DNA of 64,000 nt from Pseudomonas lalkuanensis (GCF_008807375.1 NZ_CP043311.1:600001-664000); one strand, 5' to 3'. Counted from the first letter of the stretch, positions 1-15,802 are shown. The notes: generated from the sequence alone by a model not told the origin. Made by a program: numbers and translations.

Positions 1-114
<114 letters not shown>

Positions 115-179
115 ATCGAAGACATCAGCTTCTTCATAAGTTCCCACACGAATTGCTTGATTCAATTGCGAAGGCGATT

Positions 180-256
<77 letters not shown>

Positions 257-288
257 ATTGTCGCGGGGTCGAATGACCGGTTGACATT

Positions 289-364
289 GGGGCCATAGCT
301 CAGCTGGGAGAGCGCCTGCTTTGCACGCAGGAGGTCAGGAGTTCGATCCTCCTTGGCTCCACCA
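289..364 (+). tRNA. tRNA-Ala (TGC)
   Basis: A 76-nt tRNA, second in the 16S-23S spacer, 32 nt after tRNA-Ile. The anticodon loop is TTTGCAC with anticodon TGC, the T-arm carries GTTCGATC, and CCA is encoded. An Ile-Ala spacer pair is standard for Pseudomonas rrn operons. Confidence 0.97.
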
Positions 365-440
365 CTCTCAGTTAGGCAGACCAAGAGCTCAGAATTGAAT
401 ATCCGTGGTTGGATATTGAATTCTGAACTTTGTTTCAGAA

Positions 441-470
441 TCGTTCTTTAAAAATTCGGGTATGTGATAG
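441..470 (+). promoter_or_regulatory. rrn spacer: boxA-like element and 5' strand of the pre-23S processing stalk
   Basis: The spacer between tRNA-Ala and 23S (365-595) has no gene. TCGTTCTTTAAAAATT at 441-456 resembles the rrn boxA antitermination element bound by NusB/S10. Directly after it, GGTATGTGATAG (459-470) is complementary, with one G-U pair, to CTGTCACATACC at 3567-3578 beyond the 23S gene. TTGGGTGTT (481-489) is complementary to AACACCCAA (3489-3497). These pairings are what the RNase III processing stalk of pre-23S RNA would need. The boxA call is by resemblance; the pairing is read directly from the sequence. Confidence 0.55.
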
Positions 471-595
471 AAGTGACTTATTGGGTGTTTCACTGCACTC
501 AATAATTCAAGGCAAAATTTGCGAGTTCAAGCGCGAATTTTCGGCGAATGTCGTCTTCACCCCTATGATCGCAGGCAGATTGCTTGGGGTTATAT

Positions 596-3486
<2,891 letters not shown>

Positions 3487-3566
3487 ATAACACCCAAACA
3501 ATCTGGTGATTGTGGGTGCGACTGGTGAAGTCGACAGACCGAAAATTGGCCTGAACCGCAAACAGA

Positions 3567-3578
3567 CTGTCACATACC
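3567..3578 (+). other. 3' strand of pre-23S processing stalk (23S-5S spacer)
   Basis: The sequence is complementary to 459-470 upstream of the 23S gene. It lies in the 131-nt spacer between 23S and 5S, which contains no gene. Confidence 0.5.
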
Positions 3579-3617
3579 TGATTCGGGGTAGCGTCCCAGA
3601 CGATGCCCCAACCGAAT

Positions 3618-3736
3618 TGCTTGACGACCATAGAGCGTTGGAACCACCTGATCCCATCCCGAACTCAGCAGTGAAACGACGCATCGCCGATGGTAGTGTG
3701 GAGCTTCTCCATGTGAGAGTAGGTCATCGTCAAGCT
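3618..3736 (+). rRNA. rrf: 5S rRNA
   Basis: A 119-120 nt 5S gene beginning TGCTTGACGACCATAGAGCG and ending CATCGTCAAGC. The two ends pair as helix I, and the conserved CCGAACTCAG and CGCCGATGGTAGTGTGG segments are present. It is the last gene of this rrn operon. Confidence 0.96.
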
Positions 3737-3744
3737 TCTATCCT

Positions 3745-3783
3745 AAACCCCCGATACGCCCAGGCGTGTCGGGGGTTTGTCTT
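3745..3783 (+). terminator. Rho-independent terminator of the rRNA operon
   Basis: An inverted repeat pairs AAACCCCCGA with TCGGGGGTTT around a short internal stem-loop, followed by TTTGTCTTT. It starts 8 nt after 5S, as expected for the end of an rrn operon. Confidence 0.85.
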
Positions 3784-3918
3784 TGGCCCGAGAAAATTCA
3801 GGTTCACTGCGGCAGGTGTCCTGTTGCTTGATCCGCCCGCCCGGCGCGGGCTGGATTTCTATGCAATCAGGATGTGCATGGATATGATGCGTGCCTCATT
3901 GTGAGCCGGATCCAGCAC

Positions 3919-4875
3919 ATGCTGACGTTATTGAAACTTCTGCAGGACGGATGCTTCCATTCAGGTCAGGCCTTGGGTGACGCTCTTGGTGTGAGCAGGA
4001 GTGCTGTCTGGAAGCAGCTGCAGCAACTGGAGGCGGATCTCGGTCTTCCGATTTATAAGGTTCGTGGCCGAGGTTATCGGTTGCAGAGCCCATTGAGTCT
4101 GCTCGACCGAAGCATCCTGGAGAGGGAGGGCTGCCCTTGGTCGCATCAGATATTCAATTCGCTGGATTCCACCAATGCCGAAACGATGCGTCGTTTGGGC
4201 GCGGGCGCCGTGCCACCCTTTGCTGTCATCGCTGAGCGGCAGACAGAGGGCAGGGGGCGAAGAGGGCGTCGATGGGTGAGTCCCTATGCCCAGAACCTCT
4301 ACTACAGTCTCGCATTGCGCGTCGATGGCGGTGCTCGCCAGCTCGAAGGCCTCAGCCTGGTCGTTGGCCTGGCTGTATTGAAGACATTGCGTTCATTTGG
4401 ATTGGCCGAGGCTGGTCTCAAATGGCCAAACGATCTCCTGGTGGGTAATCGCAAGATTGCCGGGATTCTCCTCGAGCTCCTGGGGGATCCTGCTGATATC
4501 TGTCATGTGGTGGTTGGCATTGGAGTCAACGTGAACATGCAACTGGCCACTGAGGATATCGATCAGCCCTGGACATCCATGCGTACGGAGACCGGGGTTC
4601 TCGTCGACAGAAATGCATTGGTTGCCCGCTTGAATGAACACCTGGAAGACTACCTTGGGCGTCATAAGAGGGAAGGGTTCGCTGCCCTGCGCGCGGAGTG
4701 GGAGGGCGCCCATCTCTGGCAAGGACGACTGGTCAATCTGACCGCAGGTACACAGAGCATCCAGGGACGGGTCATGGGGATCGATGCGACAGGCGCCTTG
4801 CGCCTCAGTGTCGATGGCGAAGAGCGAGCTTATAGCGGTGGAGAGCTCAGTTTGAGGTTGAGTGATGATTCTTGA
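3919..4875 (+). CDS. birA: Biotin--[acetyl-CoA-carboxylase] ligase and biotin operon repressor BirA
   Basis: BirA activates biotin to biotinyl-5'-AMP and transfers it to the BCCP subunit of acetyl-CoA carboxylase. The bifunctional form also represses bio genes. The 318-residue product has the bifunctional layout: an N-terminal winged helix-turn-helix (about residues 15-55), then the ligase domain with the biotinyl-AMP loop GRGRRGR (111-117) and the KWPNDLL and KIAGIL motifs. The ATG at 3919 is chosen because the protein then begins MLTLLKLL as in other Pseudomonas BirA. An upstream in-frame ATG (3874) and GTG (3901) would add non-conserved residues. It overlaps coaX, which suggests translational coupling. 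The 3784-3918 gap holds no other gene. Confidence 0.95.
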   Translation: MLTLLKLLQDGCFHSGQALGDALGVSRSAVWKQLQQLEADLGLPIYKVRGRGYRLQSPLSLLDRSILEREGCPWSHQIFNSLDSTNAETMRRLGAGAVPPFAVIAERQTEGRGRRGRRWVSPYAQNLYYSLALRVDGGARQLEGLSLVVGLAVLKTLRSFGLAEAGLKWPNDLLVGNRKIAGILLELLGDPADICHVVVGIGVNVNMQLATEDIDQPWTSMRTETGVLVDRNALVARLNEHLEDYLGRHKREGFAALRAEWEGAHLWQGRLVNLTAGTQSIQGRVMGIDATGALRLSVDGEERAYSGGELSLRLSDDS

Positions 4876-5614
4876 GCTTGACTGCGGCAACAGCTTTATC
4901 AAGTGGCGTGTAATCGACAATGAGCAGCTGGTTGCGCTTGCGGGGGGTGTCGTCGGTTCCGATGAGGAGCTTATATCTGCGCTGCAGGCAACTGCTGGCT
5001 TGGCGCTTCGCCAATGCCGACTGGTGAGCGTTCGTTCCGACGACGAAACTCGAGTGCTGACCAGTCGGCTGCACGAAGTCTTTGGTGTGTCCTGTGTCTG
5101 TGCGTCGCCTGCCATTGAGATGGCGGGAGTTCGCAATGGTTACTCTGAATATCAGCGTCTCGGACTGGATCGTTGGGTGGCCGTCCTCGGGGCATATCAC
5201 ATCGCTCGTAAGCCTTGCCTGGTCCTCGATCTCGGTACAGCTGTGACATCCGACCTTGTGACTGCGGGTGGGGAGCATCTCGGCGGATTCATCTGCCCGG
5301 GGATGCCGCTTATGCGTAATCAGCTGCGTACCCATACCCGGCGAATTCGCTATGACGATGAGGCTGCGGAAAAGGCGTTGCTCGACATGGCGCCCGGGCG
5401 CTCGACAGTCGAGGCGGTGGAGCGGGGGTGCCTGTTGATGCTTCGCGGTTTTGTTCAGGCGCAGATAGAACTGGCCTCCGAGTATCTTGGGGAAGAGTTC
5501 GAAGTCTTCCTTACTGGTGGTGATGCGCTCCTTGTCAGGGATGTGCTGCCGCGCGCCAGAGTGTTGCCTGATCTGGTGTTCGCCGGCCTGGCGATCGCCT
5601 GTCCATTGCATTGA
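4865..5614 (+). CDS. coaX: Type III pantothenate kinase CoaX
   Basis: This enzyme catalyses the first step of coenzyme A synthesis, ATP-dependent phosphorylation of pantothenate. The type III family is unrelated to CoaA. The 249-residue product has the ASKHA-fold phosphate motif DCGNS near its N-terminus, GLDRW before the centre, the DLGTAVTSD segment that binds phosphate and pantothenate, and GGFICPG. The ATG at 4865 is preferred over the GTG at 4862 because it yields [10 protein letters not shown]. The start overlaps the last 11 nt of birA. No coaA lies in this window, in line with pseudomonads using CoaX. Confidence 0.95.
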   Translation: MILELDCGNSFIKWRVIDNEQLVALAGGVVGSDEELISALQATAGLALRQCRLVSVRSDDETRVLTSRLHEVFGVSCVCASPAIEMAGVRNGYSEYQRLGLDRWVAVLGAYHIARKPCLVLDLGTAVTSDLVTAGGEHLGGFICPGMPLMRNQLRTHTRRIRYDDEAAEKALLDMAPGRSTVEAVERGCLLMLRGFVQAQIELASEYLGEEFEVFLTGGDALLVRDVLPRARVLPDLVFAGLAIACPLH

Positions 5615-5623
5615 GGTCGTTCC

Positions 5624-6301
5624 ATGCGTTGGTTGTTTCTATTTCTCCTGGTTCTCAATCTCTTCTACTACGTCTGGCATCAGCAGCAGGCACCTCTGCG
5701 GCCAAAGGAGGTGGAGACTCTTTCCCTTTATAAGGGCGGGCAGCAGGACATCCGGCTGCTCAGCGAGTCCGGGAACGCCCAGCCGCGGCGCAGTGCTCCT
5801 GCGGCCGCGCCCGCCGAGGAGGCCGTATGTCTGTTCCTGGGTGGATTCGAGCGTGAAGAACAGGCTCGCGAAGTCGAGCAACGGCTTATCAGTCTGGATG
5901 TTCGTTCTGCGGTTCAACCTGTCGACGCCGCTGCAGGGACGGATTATTGGGTGTACCTAGCCCCTCTCGCTTCAAGGGAAGCGTCCCTGCGCCAGCTCAA
6001 GGAGCTCCAGGCGCGGAAAATCGACAGCTATATCGTGACCCAGGGTGACCTGGTCAACGGAATCTCTCTTGGAATCTTCCCGCGTATGGATTCTGCTGCG
6101 AGCGTAATGCAGCGTCTGCGAGACGCGGGTTATGAGCCTTTCATGCGGGAATTGTCTCGCGCGCACCGTGATTACTGGGTTCGCGTGGCCCCTGAAAGCC
6201 GCAGGCTGATTGCTGATCCGTTGCTCGAACAGCTGTCTCGAGATTTTTTTGGGCTAAAACATCAACTTATGCCGTGCGAGGGTGTTGCATCTCCTCGTTA
6301 G
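5624..6301 (+). CDS. SPOR-like membrane-anchored protein, function unknown
   Basis: A 225-residue protein with one N-terminal hydrophobic segment (residues 3-18, MRWLFLFLLVLNLFYYVW) and no signal-peptidase site. It is likely a bitopic inner-membrane protein facing the periplasm. A charged, Pro/Ala-rich linker leads to two stretches that look alike: about 64-135 (CLFLGGFEREEQAREVEQRL...DYWVYLAPL) and about 140-215 (SLGIFPRMDSAASVMQRL...DYWVRVAP). Each has the beta-alpha-beta spacing and the YWV(Y/R)(L/V)AP ending seen in SPOR domains. SPOR domains bind denuded peptidoglycan glycan strands, so a septal or cell-wall role is inferred, not shown. It follows coaX by 9 nt and is probably in the birA-coaX operon. 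Confidence 0.75.
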   Translation: MRWLFLFLLVLNLFYYVWHQQQAPLRPKEVETLSLYKGGQQDIRLLSESGNAQPRRSAPAAAPAEEAVCLFLGGFEREEQAREVEQRLISLDVRSAVQPVDAAAGTDYWVYLAPLASREASLRQLKELQARKIDSYIVTQGDLVNGISLGIFPRMDSAASVMQRLRDAGYEPFMRELSRAHRDYWVRVAPESRRLIADPLLEQLSRDFFGLKHQLMPCEGVASPR

Positions 6302-6313
6302 CTTGAATAGAAT
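6285..6313 (+). promoter_or_regulatory. Promoter P1 of the tRNA-Tyr/Gly/Thr-tufA operon
   Basis: The sequence is TTGCAT, 17 bases, then TAGAAT, followed by GC-rich GGCGCCCGC, a discriminator typical of stringently controlled tRNA and rRNA promoters. The -35 lies in the last codons of the SPOR gene. Confidence 0.65.
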
Positions 6314-6401
6314 GGCGCCCGCTTCGCAGGGTGGCCCAGAAGGCTGAAATGCGAAGCTGCTGTCAAATGAAGCTAACCTCAAGATTTTAATGAGAAAAAG
6401 C

Positions 6402-6430
6402 TTGACAGTAGGGTGGCAGATGTTGAAAAT
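6402..6430 (+). promoter_or_regulatory. Promoter P2 of the tRNA-Tyr/Gly/Thr-tufA operon
   Basis: The sequence is a perfect TTGACA -35, 17 bases, then GAAAAT as -10, with GCCGCC just downstream. The predicted start is a few bases ahead of tRNA-Tyr at 6444. It would act in tandem with P1. Confidence 0.55.
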
Positions 6431-6443
6431 GCCGCCTCACTTT

Positions 6444-6528
<85 letters not shown>

Positions 6529-6554
6529 GATTCAAAGCGAGAGCTGCGAGCTCC

Positions 6555-6628
<74 letters not shown>

Positions 6629-6654
6629 GGTTTGCTGTTTTCGTAATGTGTTTG

Positions 6655-6730
6655 GCTCATGTAGCTCAGCTGGTAGAGCACACCCTTGGTAAGGGTGAGG
6701 TCAGCGGTTCAAATCCGCTCATGAGCTCCA
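6655..6730 (+). tRNA. tRNA-Thr (GGT)
   Basis: A 76-nt tRNA with anticodon GGT in the loop CTTGGTAA, ending TCCA. It is the last of the three tRNAs upstream of tufA. Confidence 0.95.
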
Positions 6731-6735
6731 TCTTA

Positions 6736-6770
6736 ACAAAGGCAGATATGAAAATATCTGCCTTTGTTTT
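6736..6770 (+). terminator. Hairpin between tRNA-Thr and tufA (terminator or processing site)
   Basis: ACAAAGGCAGATAT and ATATCTGCCTTTGT form a perfect 14-bp stem closed by a GAAA tetraloop and followed by TTT. It looks like an intrinsic terminator yet sits 46 nt before tufA with no strong promoter visible in between. It may therefore be a partial attenuator or a 3' processing signal. Confidence 0.65.
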
Positions 6771-6815
6771 AATGGTGGCGTGACTCGCTCAATTCTTTGA
6801 TGGGAGACGTTCTCG

Positions 6816-8009
6816 ATGGCTAAAGAAAAGTTCGAACGTAACAAACCGCACGTCAACGTCGGCACCATTGGTCACGTCGACCATGGCAAGACCACTCTGA
6901 CTGCTGCTCTGACCAAGGTCTGCTCCGAGACCTGGGGTGGTTCGGCTCGTGCTTTCGACCAGATCGACAACGCTCCGGAAGAGAAGGCTCGCGGTATCAC
7001 CATCAACACCTCCCACGTTGAGTACGATTCCGCCATTCGTCACTACGCTCACGTTGACTGCCCTGGTCACGCTGACTACGTGAAGAACATGATCACCGGT
7101 GCTGCCCAGATGGATGGCGCGATCCTGGTTTGCTCCGCTGCTGACGGCCCCATGCCGCAGACCCGCGAGCACATCCTGCTGTCCCGCCAGGTAGGTGTTC
7201 CTTACATCGTCGTGTTCCTGAACAAGGCCGACATGGTTGACGACGCCGAGCTGCTGGAGCTGGTCGAAATGGAAGTTCGCGACCTGCTGAACACCTACGA
7301 CTTCCCGGGCGACGACACTCCGATCGTGGTCGGTTCCGCTCTGATGGCGCTGGAGGGCAAGGACGACAACGAAATCGGCGTTTCCGCCGTTCGTAAGCTG
7401 GTGGAGACCCTGGACTCCTACATTCCGGAGCCGGTGCGTGCCATCGACCAGCCGTTCCTGATGCCGATCGAGGACGTGTTCTCCATCTCCGGCCGCGGTA
7501 CCGTGGTAACCGGTCGTGTTGAGCGCGGCATCGTCAAGGTGGGCGAGGAAATCGAAATCGTCGGTATCCGTCCGACCACCAAGACCACCTGCACCGGTGT
7601 GGAAATGTTCCGCAAGCTGCTCGACGAAGGTCGTGCTGGTGAGAACGTTGGCGCCCTGCTGCGCGGCACCAAGCGTGACGACGTAGAGCGTGGTCAGGTC
7701 CTGGCCAAGCCGGGTACCATCAAGCCGCACACCAAGTTCGAGTGCGAAGTGTACGTCCTGTCCAAGGAAGAAGGTGGTCGTCACACCCCGTTCTTCAAGG
7801 GCTATCGTCCGCAGTTCTACTTCCGTACCACTGACGTGACCGGTAACTGCGAACTGCCGGAAGGCGTAGAGATGGTAATGCCGGGCGACAACATCAAGAT
7901 GGTTGTCACCCTGATCGCTCCGATCGCCATGGAAGACGGCCTGCGCTTCGCGATTCGCGAAGGCGGTCGTACCGTTGGTGCCGGCGTGGTTGCCAAGATC
8001 ATCGAATAA
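6816..8009 (+). CDS. tufA: Elongation factor Tu, copy A
   Basis: EF-Tu delivers aminoacyl-tRNA to the ribosomal A site as a GTP complex. The 397-residue product has the P-loop GHVDHGKT (19-26), the switch II DCPGH motif and NKAD specificity motif, then beta-barrel domains 2 and 3. GGGAGA precedes the ATG. The protein is identical in full length to that at 23370-24563; the two genes differ only by scattered silent changes while their flanks are unrelated, the sign of gene conversion. It is transcribed with the upstream tRNAs and ends at a hairpin before tRNA-Trp. Pseudomonads vary in whether this copy is called tufA or tufB. Confidence 0.97.
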   Translation: MAKEKFERNKPHVNVGTIGHVDHGKTTLTAALTKVCSETWGGSARAFDQIDNAPEEKARGITINTSHVEYDSAIRHYAHVDCPGHADYVKNMITGAAQMDGAILVCSAADGPMPQTREHILLSRQVGVPYIVVFLNKADMVDDAELLELVEMEVRDLLNTYDFPGDDTPIVVGSALMALEGKDDNEIGVSAVRKLVETLDSYIPEPVRAIDQPFLMPIEDVFSISGRGTVVTGRVERGIVKVGEEIEIVGIRPTTKTTCTGVEMFRKLLDEGRAGENVGALLRGTKRDDVERGQVLAKPGTIKPHTKFECEVYVLSKEEGGRHTPFFKGYRPQFYFRTTDVTGNCELPEGVEMVMPGDNIKMVVTLIAPIAMEDGLRFAIREGGRTVGAGVVAKIIE

Positions 8010-8013
8010 CGAC

Positions 8014-8042
8014 TTGATCTTGGTCTGTCAGGCCGGCATAAT
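8014..8042 (+). promoter_or_regulatory. Promoter of the tRNA-Trp-secE-nusG unit
   Basis: The sequence is TTGATC, 17 bases, then CATAAT, followed by GGTCGGCC. The -10 lies in the loop of the tufA terminator hairpin (8027-8054), so terminator and promoter share the same bases. Confidence 0.55.
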
Positions 8043-8060
8043 GGTCGGCCTGACTTTGTT
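8027..8060 (+). terminator. Terminator of tufA
   Basis: GTCAGGCCG pairs perfectly with CGGCCTGAC around a 10-nt loop, followed by TTTGTT. It lies 18 nt after the tufA stop. Confidence 0.7.
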
Positions 8061-8062
8061 AC

Positions 8063-8138
8063 AGGCCAGTAGCTCAATTGGCAGAGCGGCGGTCTCCAAA
8101 ACCGCAGGTTGGGGGTTCGATTCCCTCCTGGCCTGCCA
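8063..8138 (+). tRNA. tRNA-Trp (CCA)
   Basis: A 76-nt tRNA with anticodon CCA in the loop CTCCAAA and an encoded CCA end. It lies 48 nt upstream of secE, the common gammaproteobacterial tRNA-Trp-secE-nusG order. Confidence 0.96.
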
Positions 8139-8186
8139 GATTCCAAGAAAGAGAATCTGGCATTTTTCCTCACAGGATCCTAGCTG

Positions 8187-8555
8187 ATGAATGCCAAGGC
8201 TGAAGCCAAAGAAACACGCTTCGACGTTCTGAAGTGGGTCGTTGTGGTGGCTCTTGTCGCTGTTGGTGTGGTCGGCAATCAGTATTTCTCCGCTGAGCCG
8301 ATCCTGTACCGTGTTCTCGCGCTGCTCGCTCTTGCTGCTGTTGCTGCTGTTGTGGCTCTGCAGACTGCCAAGGGTCAGGCTTTCTTCGTTCTTGCCAAGG
8401 AAGCGCGCGCAGAAATTCGCAAGGTTGTTTGGCCGACCCGTCAGGAAACCACCCAGACCACTCTGATTGTCGTGGCTGTCGTGCTGGTAATGGCGCTGCT
8501 GTTGTGGGGGCTTGATACCCTGCTCGGCTGGCTTGTTTCGTTGATTGTTGGTTAA
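8187..8555 (+). CDS. secE: Preprotein translocase subunit SecE
   Basis: SecE is the clamp subunit of the SecYEG translocon in the inner membrane. The 122-residue protein has three hydrophobic segments (about 17-35, 45-62 and 93-118), as in the three-TM SecE of gammaproteobacteria. The conserved amphipathic stretch [18 protein letters not shown] lies before the last segment. The nusG GTG begins 10 nt after its stop, so the two are probably translationally linked. Confidence 0.95.
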   Translation: MNAKAEAKETRFDVLKWVVVVALVAVGVVGNQYFSAEPILYRVLALLALAAVAAVVALQTAKGQAFFVLAKEARAEIRKVVWPTRQETTQTTLIVVAVVLVMALLLWGLDTLLGWLVSLIVG

Positions 8556-8565
8556 TAGGTGCGCC

Positions 8566-9099
8566 GTGGCTAAGCGTTGGTACGTTGTGCATGCTTACTC
8601 GGGTTACGAGAAGCATGTCATGCGCTCGCTGATCGAGCGCGTCAAGCTGGCTGGCATGGAAGACGAGTTCGGCGAGATTCTGGTTCCCACTGAAGAAGTG
8701 GTGGAAATGCGCAATGGCCAGAAGCGCAAGAGCGAGCGTAAGTTCTTCCCTGGCTATGTGCTGGTCCAGATGGAGATGAATGAGGCGACTTGGCACCTGA
8801 TCAAGGATACGCCTCGTGTCATGGGTTTCATTGGCGGTACTGCCGACAAGCCTGCGCCGATTACCGAGAAAGAAGCCGAGGCCATCCTGCGTCGCGTTGC
8901 CGACAGCGGTGACAAGCCGAAGCCGAAGACTCTGTTCGAGCCGGGTGAAACTGTGCGAGTCATCGATGGTCCGTTTGCGGACTTCAATGGTGTCGTTGAA
9001 GAAGTCAACTACGAGAAGAGCCGGATCCAGGTGGCCGTGCTCATCTTCGGCCGCTCTACCCCGGTAGAGCTGGAGTTCAGTCAGGTCGAGAAGGCTTAA
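8566..9099 (+). CDS. nusG: Transcription elongation/antitermination factor NusG
   Basis: NusG binds RNA polymerase beta', suppresses pausing, and links it to Rho or to ribosomal S10. The 177-residue product has the NGN domain starting [17 protein letters not shown], then the KOW domain with [14 protein letters not shown] (about 125-140). The GTG at 8566 is chosen over an in-frame ATG at 8545, which would overlap secE and add residues absent from the family. It ends at the terminator at 9116. Confidence 0.96.
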   Translation: MAKRWYVVHAYSGYEKHVMRSLIERVKLAGMEDEFGEILVPTEEVVEMRNGQKRKSERKFFPGYVLVQMEMNEATWHLIKDTPRVMGFIGGTADKPAPITEKEAEAILRRVADSGDKPKPKTLFEPGETVRVIDGPFADFNGVVEEVNYEKSRIQVAVLIFGRSTPVELEFSQVEKA

Positions 9100-9115
9100 C
9101 TGACAATGGCATCCC

Positions 9116-9144
9116 AACCCCGCAGCCCTAGGTTGCGGGGTTTT
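9116..9144 (+). terminator. Terminator of secE-nusG
   Basis: AACCCCGCA pairs with TGCGGGGTT around a short loop, followed by TTTT. It starts 17 nt after the nusG stop. Confidence 0.8.
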
Positions 9145-9161
9145 GTCGTCACTGGGATAAA
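9133..9161 (+). promoter_or_regulatory. Promoter of rplKAJL-rpoBC
   Basis: The sequence is TTGCGG, 17 bases, then GATAAA. The -35 is the 3' arm of the nusG terminator. Transcription would start about 45 nt upstream of rplK. Confidence 0.5.
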
Positions 9162-9215
9162 CGCGAAAGCAATCGGGGAGCCTTCGGGCGCTAGAACCCG
9201 TAACTGGAGTTATAC

Positions 9216-9647
9216 ATGGCTAAGAAGATTCAAGCTTATATCAAGCTGCAAGTGAAGGCCGGTCAGGCCAACCCGTCGCCGCCGGTCGGCCCCGCTCTGG
9301 GTCAGCACGGCGTGAACATCATGGAGTTCTGCAAGGCGTTCAACGCCAAGACCCAGGGCCTCGAGCCGGGTCTGCCGACTCCCGTGATCATCACCGTATA
9401 CAGCGACCGCAGCTTCACTTTCGAGACCAAGAGCACCCCGGCTTCCGTGCTGCTGAAAAAAGCAGCCGGCATCACCAGTGGCTCGCCGCGTCCGAACACC
9501 CAGAAAGTAGGCACCGTTACCCGTGCTCAGCTGGAAGAGATCGCCAAAGCCAAGAAGGCTGATCTGACTGCAGCTGACCTGGATGCGGCCGTGCGTAGCA
9601 TCGCCGGTTCCGCGCGTAGCATGGGCCTGAACGTGGAGGGTGTGTAA
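9216..9647 (+). CDS. rplK: 50S ribosomal protein L11
   Basis: L11 binds the GTPase-associated centre of 23S rRNA and is needed for RelA activation on stalled ribosomes. The 143-residue product has full family length, with the N-terminal proline-rich switch [20 protein letters not shown] and the C-terminal rRNA-binding domain ending [12 protein letters not shown]. It is preceded by GGAGTT. The stop overlaps the rplA start (TAATG). Confidence 0.97.
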   Translation: MAKKIQAYIKLQVKAGQANPSPPVGPALGQHGVNIMEFCKAFNAKTQGLEPGLPTPVIITVYSDRSFTFETKSTPASVLLKKAAGITSGSPRPNTQKVGTVTRAQLEEIAKAKKADLTAADLDAAVRSIAGSARSMGLNVEGV

Positions 9648-10342
9648 TGGCTAAGCTGACCAAGCGCCAAAAGGCTATCGCCGAGAAAGTAGAAGCTGGC
9701 AAGCAGTACGCTTTCGAAGACGCCGCCAAACTGCTGGCTGAACTGGCTACCTCCAAGTTCAAAGAGTCTGTTGACGTCGCCATCAATCTGGGCGTCGATC
9801 CGCGTAAATCCGACCAGGTCGTTCGTGGTGCCACCGTTCTGCCGAACGGCACCGGCAAGAGCGTCCGCGTTGCCGTGTTCACCCAGGGTCCGGCTGCGGA
9901 AGCTGCTCTGGCTGCCGGCGCTGAGAAAGTCGGTATGGACGAGCTGGCTGCCGAAATGAAGGCCGGCGACCTGAACTACGACGTCGTCATCGCCTCCCCG
10001 GACGCGATGCGTGTTGTGGGTCAGCTGGGCCAGATTCTCGGTCCGCGCGGCCTGATGCCGAACCCGAAGGTCGGCACCGTTACTCCGGACGTCGCTACCG
10101 CTGTCAAGAATGCCAAGGCTGGTCAGGTGCGTTTCCGTACCGACAAGAACGGCATCATCCACGCCTCCGTTGGCAAGGTCGACTTCGAGCCGATCAAGCT
10201 GAAGCAGAACGTGGAAGCCCTGCTGGCTGACCTGAAGCGTCTGAAGCCGTCCACCTCCAAGGGTGTGTACCTGAAGCGCGTGACCCTGAGCACTACCATG
10301 GGCCCGGGTCTGCAGATCGATCAGGCTTCCCTCGAAGGCTAA
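9647..10342 (+). CDS. rplA: 50S ribosomal protein L1
   Basis: L1 forms the mobile L1 stalk of the 50S subunit that helps release E-site tRNA. In E. coli it represses its own L11-L1 message. The 231-residue product starts [11 protein letters not shown] and contains the family signature [19 protein letters not shown] in the second domain. The start overlaps the rplK stop by 1 nt, consistent with coupled translation. Confidence 0.97.
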   Translation: MAKLTKRQKAIAEKVEAGKQYAFEDAAKLLAELATSKFKESVDVAINLGVDPRKSDQVVRGATVLPNGTGKSVRVAVFTQGPAAEAALAAGAEKVGMDELAAEMKAGDLNYDVVIASPDAMRVVGQLGQILGPRGLMPNPKVGTVTPDVATAVKNAKAGQVRFRTDKNGIIHASVGKVDFEPIKLKQNVEALLADLKRLKPSTSKGVYLKRVTLSTTMGPGLQIDQASLEG

Positions 10343-10554
10343 GTGATAAAAGCGCGACGGATTCGTCCGTCGCGCCAGGTATTGGGGTCCCTGCCTGGCG
10401 GGGGCTATCCAAGACCGTAGGCGGCAGGAGCCTTAAACCGGGAAGCGATTCCCAGGCCTACGCAGATGGTGCTCCCGATTCGTTTACCGAATCAGACACC
10501 AAAACGCCGTCCGGCCCCGGCTGGACGAAACGGTAACATCCAGGAGTTAGACCC
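10343..10554 (+). promoter_or_regulatory. rplJL leader (L10-type autoregulatory leader)
   Basis: The 212 nt between rplA and rplJ carry no ORF. They begin with GCGCGACGGA-TTCG-TCCGTCGCGC (10352-10375), a perfect 10-bp stem with a UUCG loop that lacks a T-run. Further GC-rich stems follow around 10380-10530. In gammaproteobacteria the L10-L12 complex binds this leader and represses rplJL. That role is inferred from position and structure. Confidence 0.6.
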
Positions 10555-11055
10555 GTGGCAATTAAACTCGAAGACAAGAAGGCCATCGTCGCTGAAGTCA
10601 ACGAGGCTGCCAAAGCTGGCCTGTCCGCTGTCGTGGCCGATGCCCGTGGCGTGACCGTAGCCGCTATGACCGGACTCCGTAAAGAGGCCCGCGAAGCTGG
10701 CGTATACGTGCGTGTCGTACGTAACACCCTGGCTCGCCGCGCCGTTGCCGGCACTCAGTTCGAAGTGCTCAACGACGTGTTCAAAGGCCCGACCCTGATT
10801 GCGTTCTCCAACGAACATCCGGGCGCCGCTGCCCGTATCTTCAAGGAATTCGCCAAGGGTCAGGACAAGTTCGAGATCAAGGCCGCTGCATTCGAGGGCC
10901 AGTTCCTCGCAGCCAATCAGATCGACGTACTGGCGACCCTGCCGACCTACAACGAAGCCGTTGCACAGCTGATGAGCGTGATCCAAGGCGCTACCAGCAA
11001 GCTGGCTCGTACTCTGGCGGCTATTCGCGACCAGAAAGAAGGCGCTGCTGCCTGA
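10555..11055 (+). CDS. rplJ: 50S ribosomal protein L10
   Basis: L10 is the base of the L7/L12 stalk. The 166-residue product has an N-terminal rRNA-binding domain starting [11 protein letters not shown] and a C-terminal helix that holds L7/L12 dimers. The start is GTG preceded by CAGGAGTTAG, a good ribosome-binding site. It is followed by rplL after 83 nt. Confidence 0.97.
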   Translation: MAIKLEDKKAIVAEVNEAAKAGLSAVVADARGVTVAAMTGLRKEAREAGVYVRVVRNTLARRAVAGTQFEVLNDVFKGPTLIAFSNEHPGAAARIFKEFAKGQDKFEIKAAAFEGQFLAANQIDVLATLPTYNEAVAQLMSVIQGATSKLARTLAAIRDQKEGAAA

Positions 11056-11138
11056 TTCAGGCCGCATAACCCTCTTTCAGCTGAATCTTTAAATTTTGAT
11101 GGCCGCGAAGGCTGTCCACCAATACAGGAATTAGAGTC

Positions 11139-11507
11139 ATGGCTCTGACCAACGAAGACATCATCAACGCCGTATCCGAAATGTCCGTCATGCAGATCGT
11201 TGAACTGATCAAGGCGATGGAAGAGAAGTTCGGTGTTACCGCTGCTGCCGCCGTTGCCGCTGGCCCGGCTGCTGCCGCTGCTGTTGTTGAAGAACAAACC
11301 GAGTTCACCATCGTTCTGGCCGAAGCCGGCGAGAAGAAAGTGAACGTGATCAAGGTTGTTCGCGAACTGACCGGTCTGGGTCTGAAAGAAGCCAAGGCAG
11401 TTGTTGACGGCGCCCCGGGCGTTGTTAAAGAAGGCGCTTCGAAAGAAGAAGCTGAAGCTGCCAAGAAGGCCCTGGAAGAAGCTGGCGCCAAAGTCGAGCT
11501 CAAGTAA
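11139..11507 (+). CDS. rplL: 50S ribosomal protein L7/L12
   Basis: L7/L12 is the multicopy stalk protein that recruits translational GTPases. The 122-residue acidic product has the N-terminal dimerisation domain ([18 protein letters not shown]), an Ala-rich hinge (about 35-52) and the C-terminal domain with the conserved [20 protein letters not shown] surface. GGAATTAGAG precedes the ATG. Confidence 0.97.
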   Translation: MALTNEDIINAVSEMSVMQIVELIKAMEEKFGVTAAAAVAAGPAAAAAVVEEQTEFTIVLAEAGEKKVNVIKVVRELTGLGLKEAKAVVDGAPGVVKEGASKEEAEAAKKALEEAGAKVELK

Positions 11508-11553
11508 GCGACGACCTTGCGTCAACAGCCTCCGCGCTTCGCGCAAGGCTGAC

Positions 11554-11582
11554 GGCTGGTGGCTTATGCCACCGGCCTTTTT
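11554..11582 (+). terminator. Attenuator between rplL and rpoB
   Basis: GGCTGGTGGC and GCCACCGGCC form a 10-bp stem with a TTAT loop, followed by TTTTT. It lies in the 221-nt rplL-rpoB gap, where E. coli has a partial terminator that lowers rpoBC relative to ribosomal protein synthesis. No strong promoter was found downstream, so leaky read-through is inferred. Confidence 0.75.
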
Positions 11583-11728
11583 CCGTTCTAGGTGGTTGTC
11601 TCCGGACGCCGCCTGGGACGTGACCCGACCTCCAGTGGGAGGCGGAGCAAACCAAGGGGTTTGCACGATTTTCTGGCTACTCCCGTCGGAGGGGCCAAAC
11701 AAGCAGGTGACCAAGCTGGGGAACGCTG

Positions 11729-15802
<4,074 letters not shown>

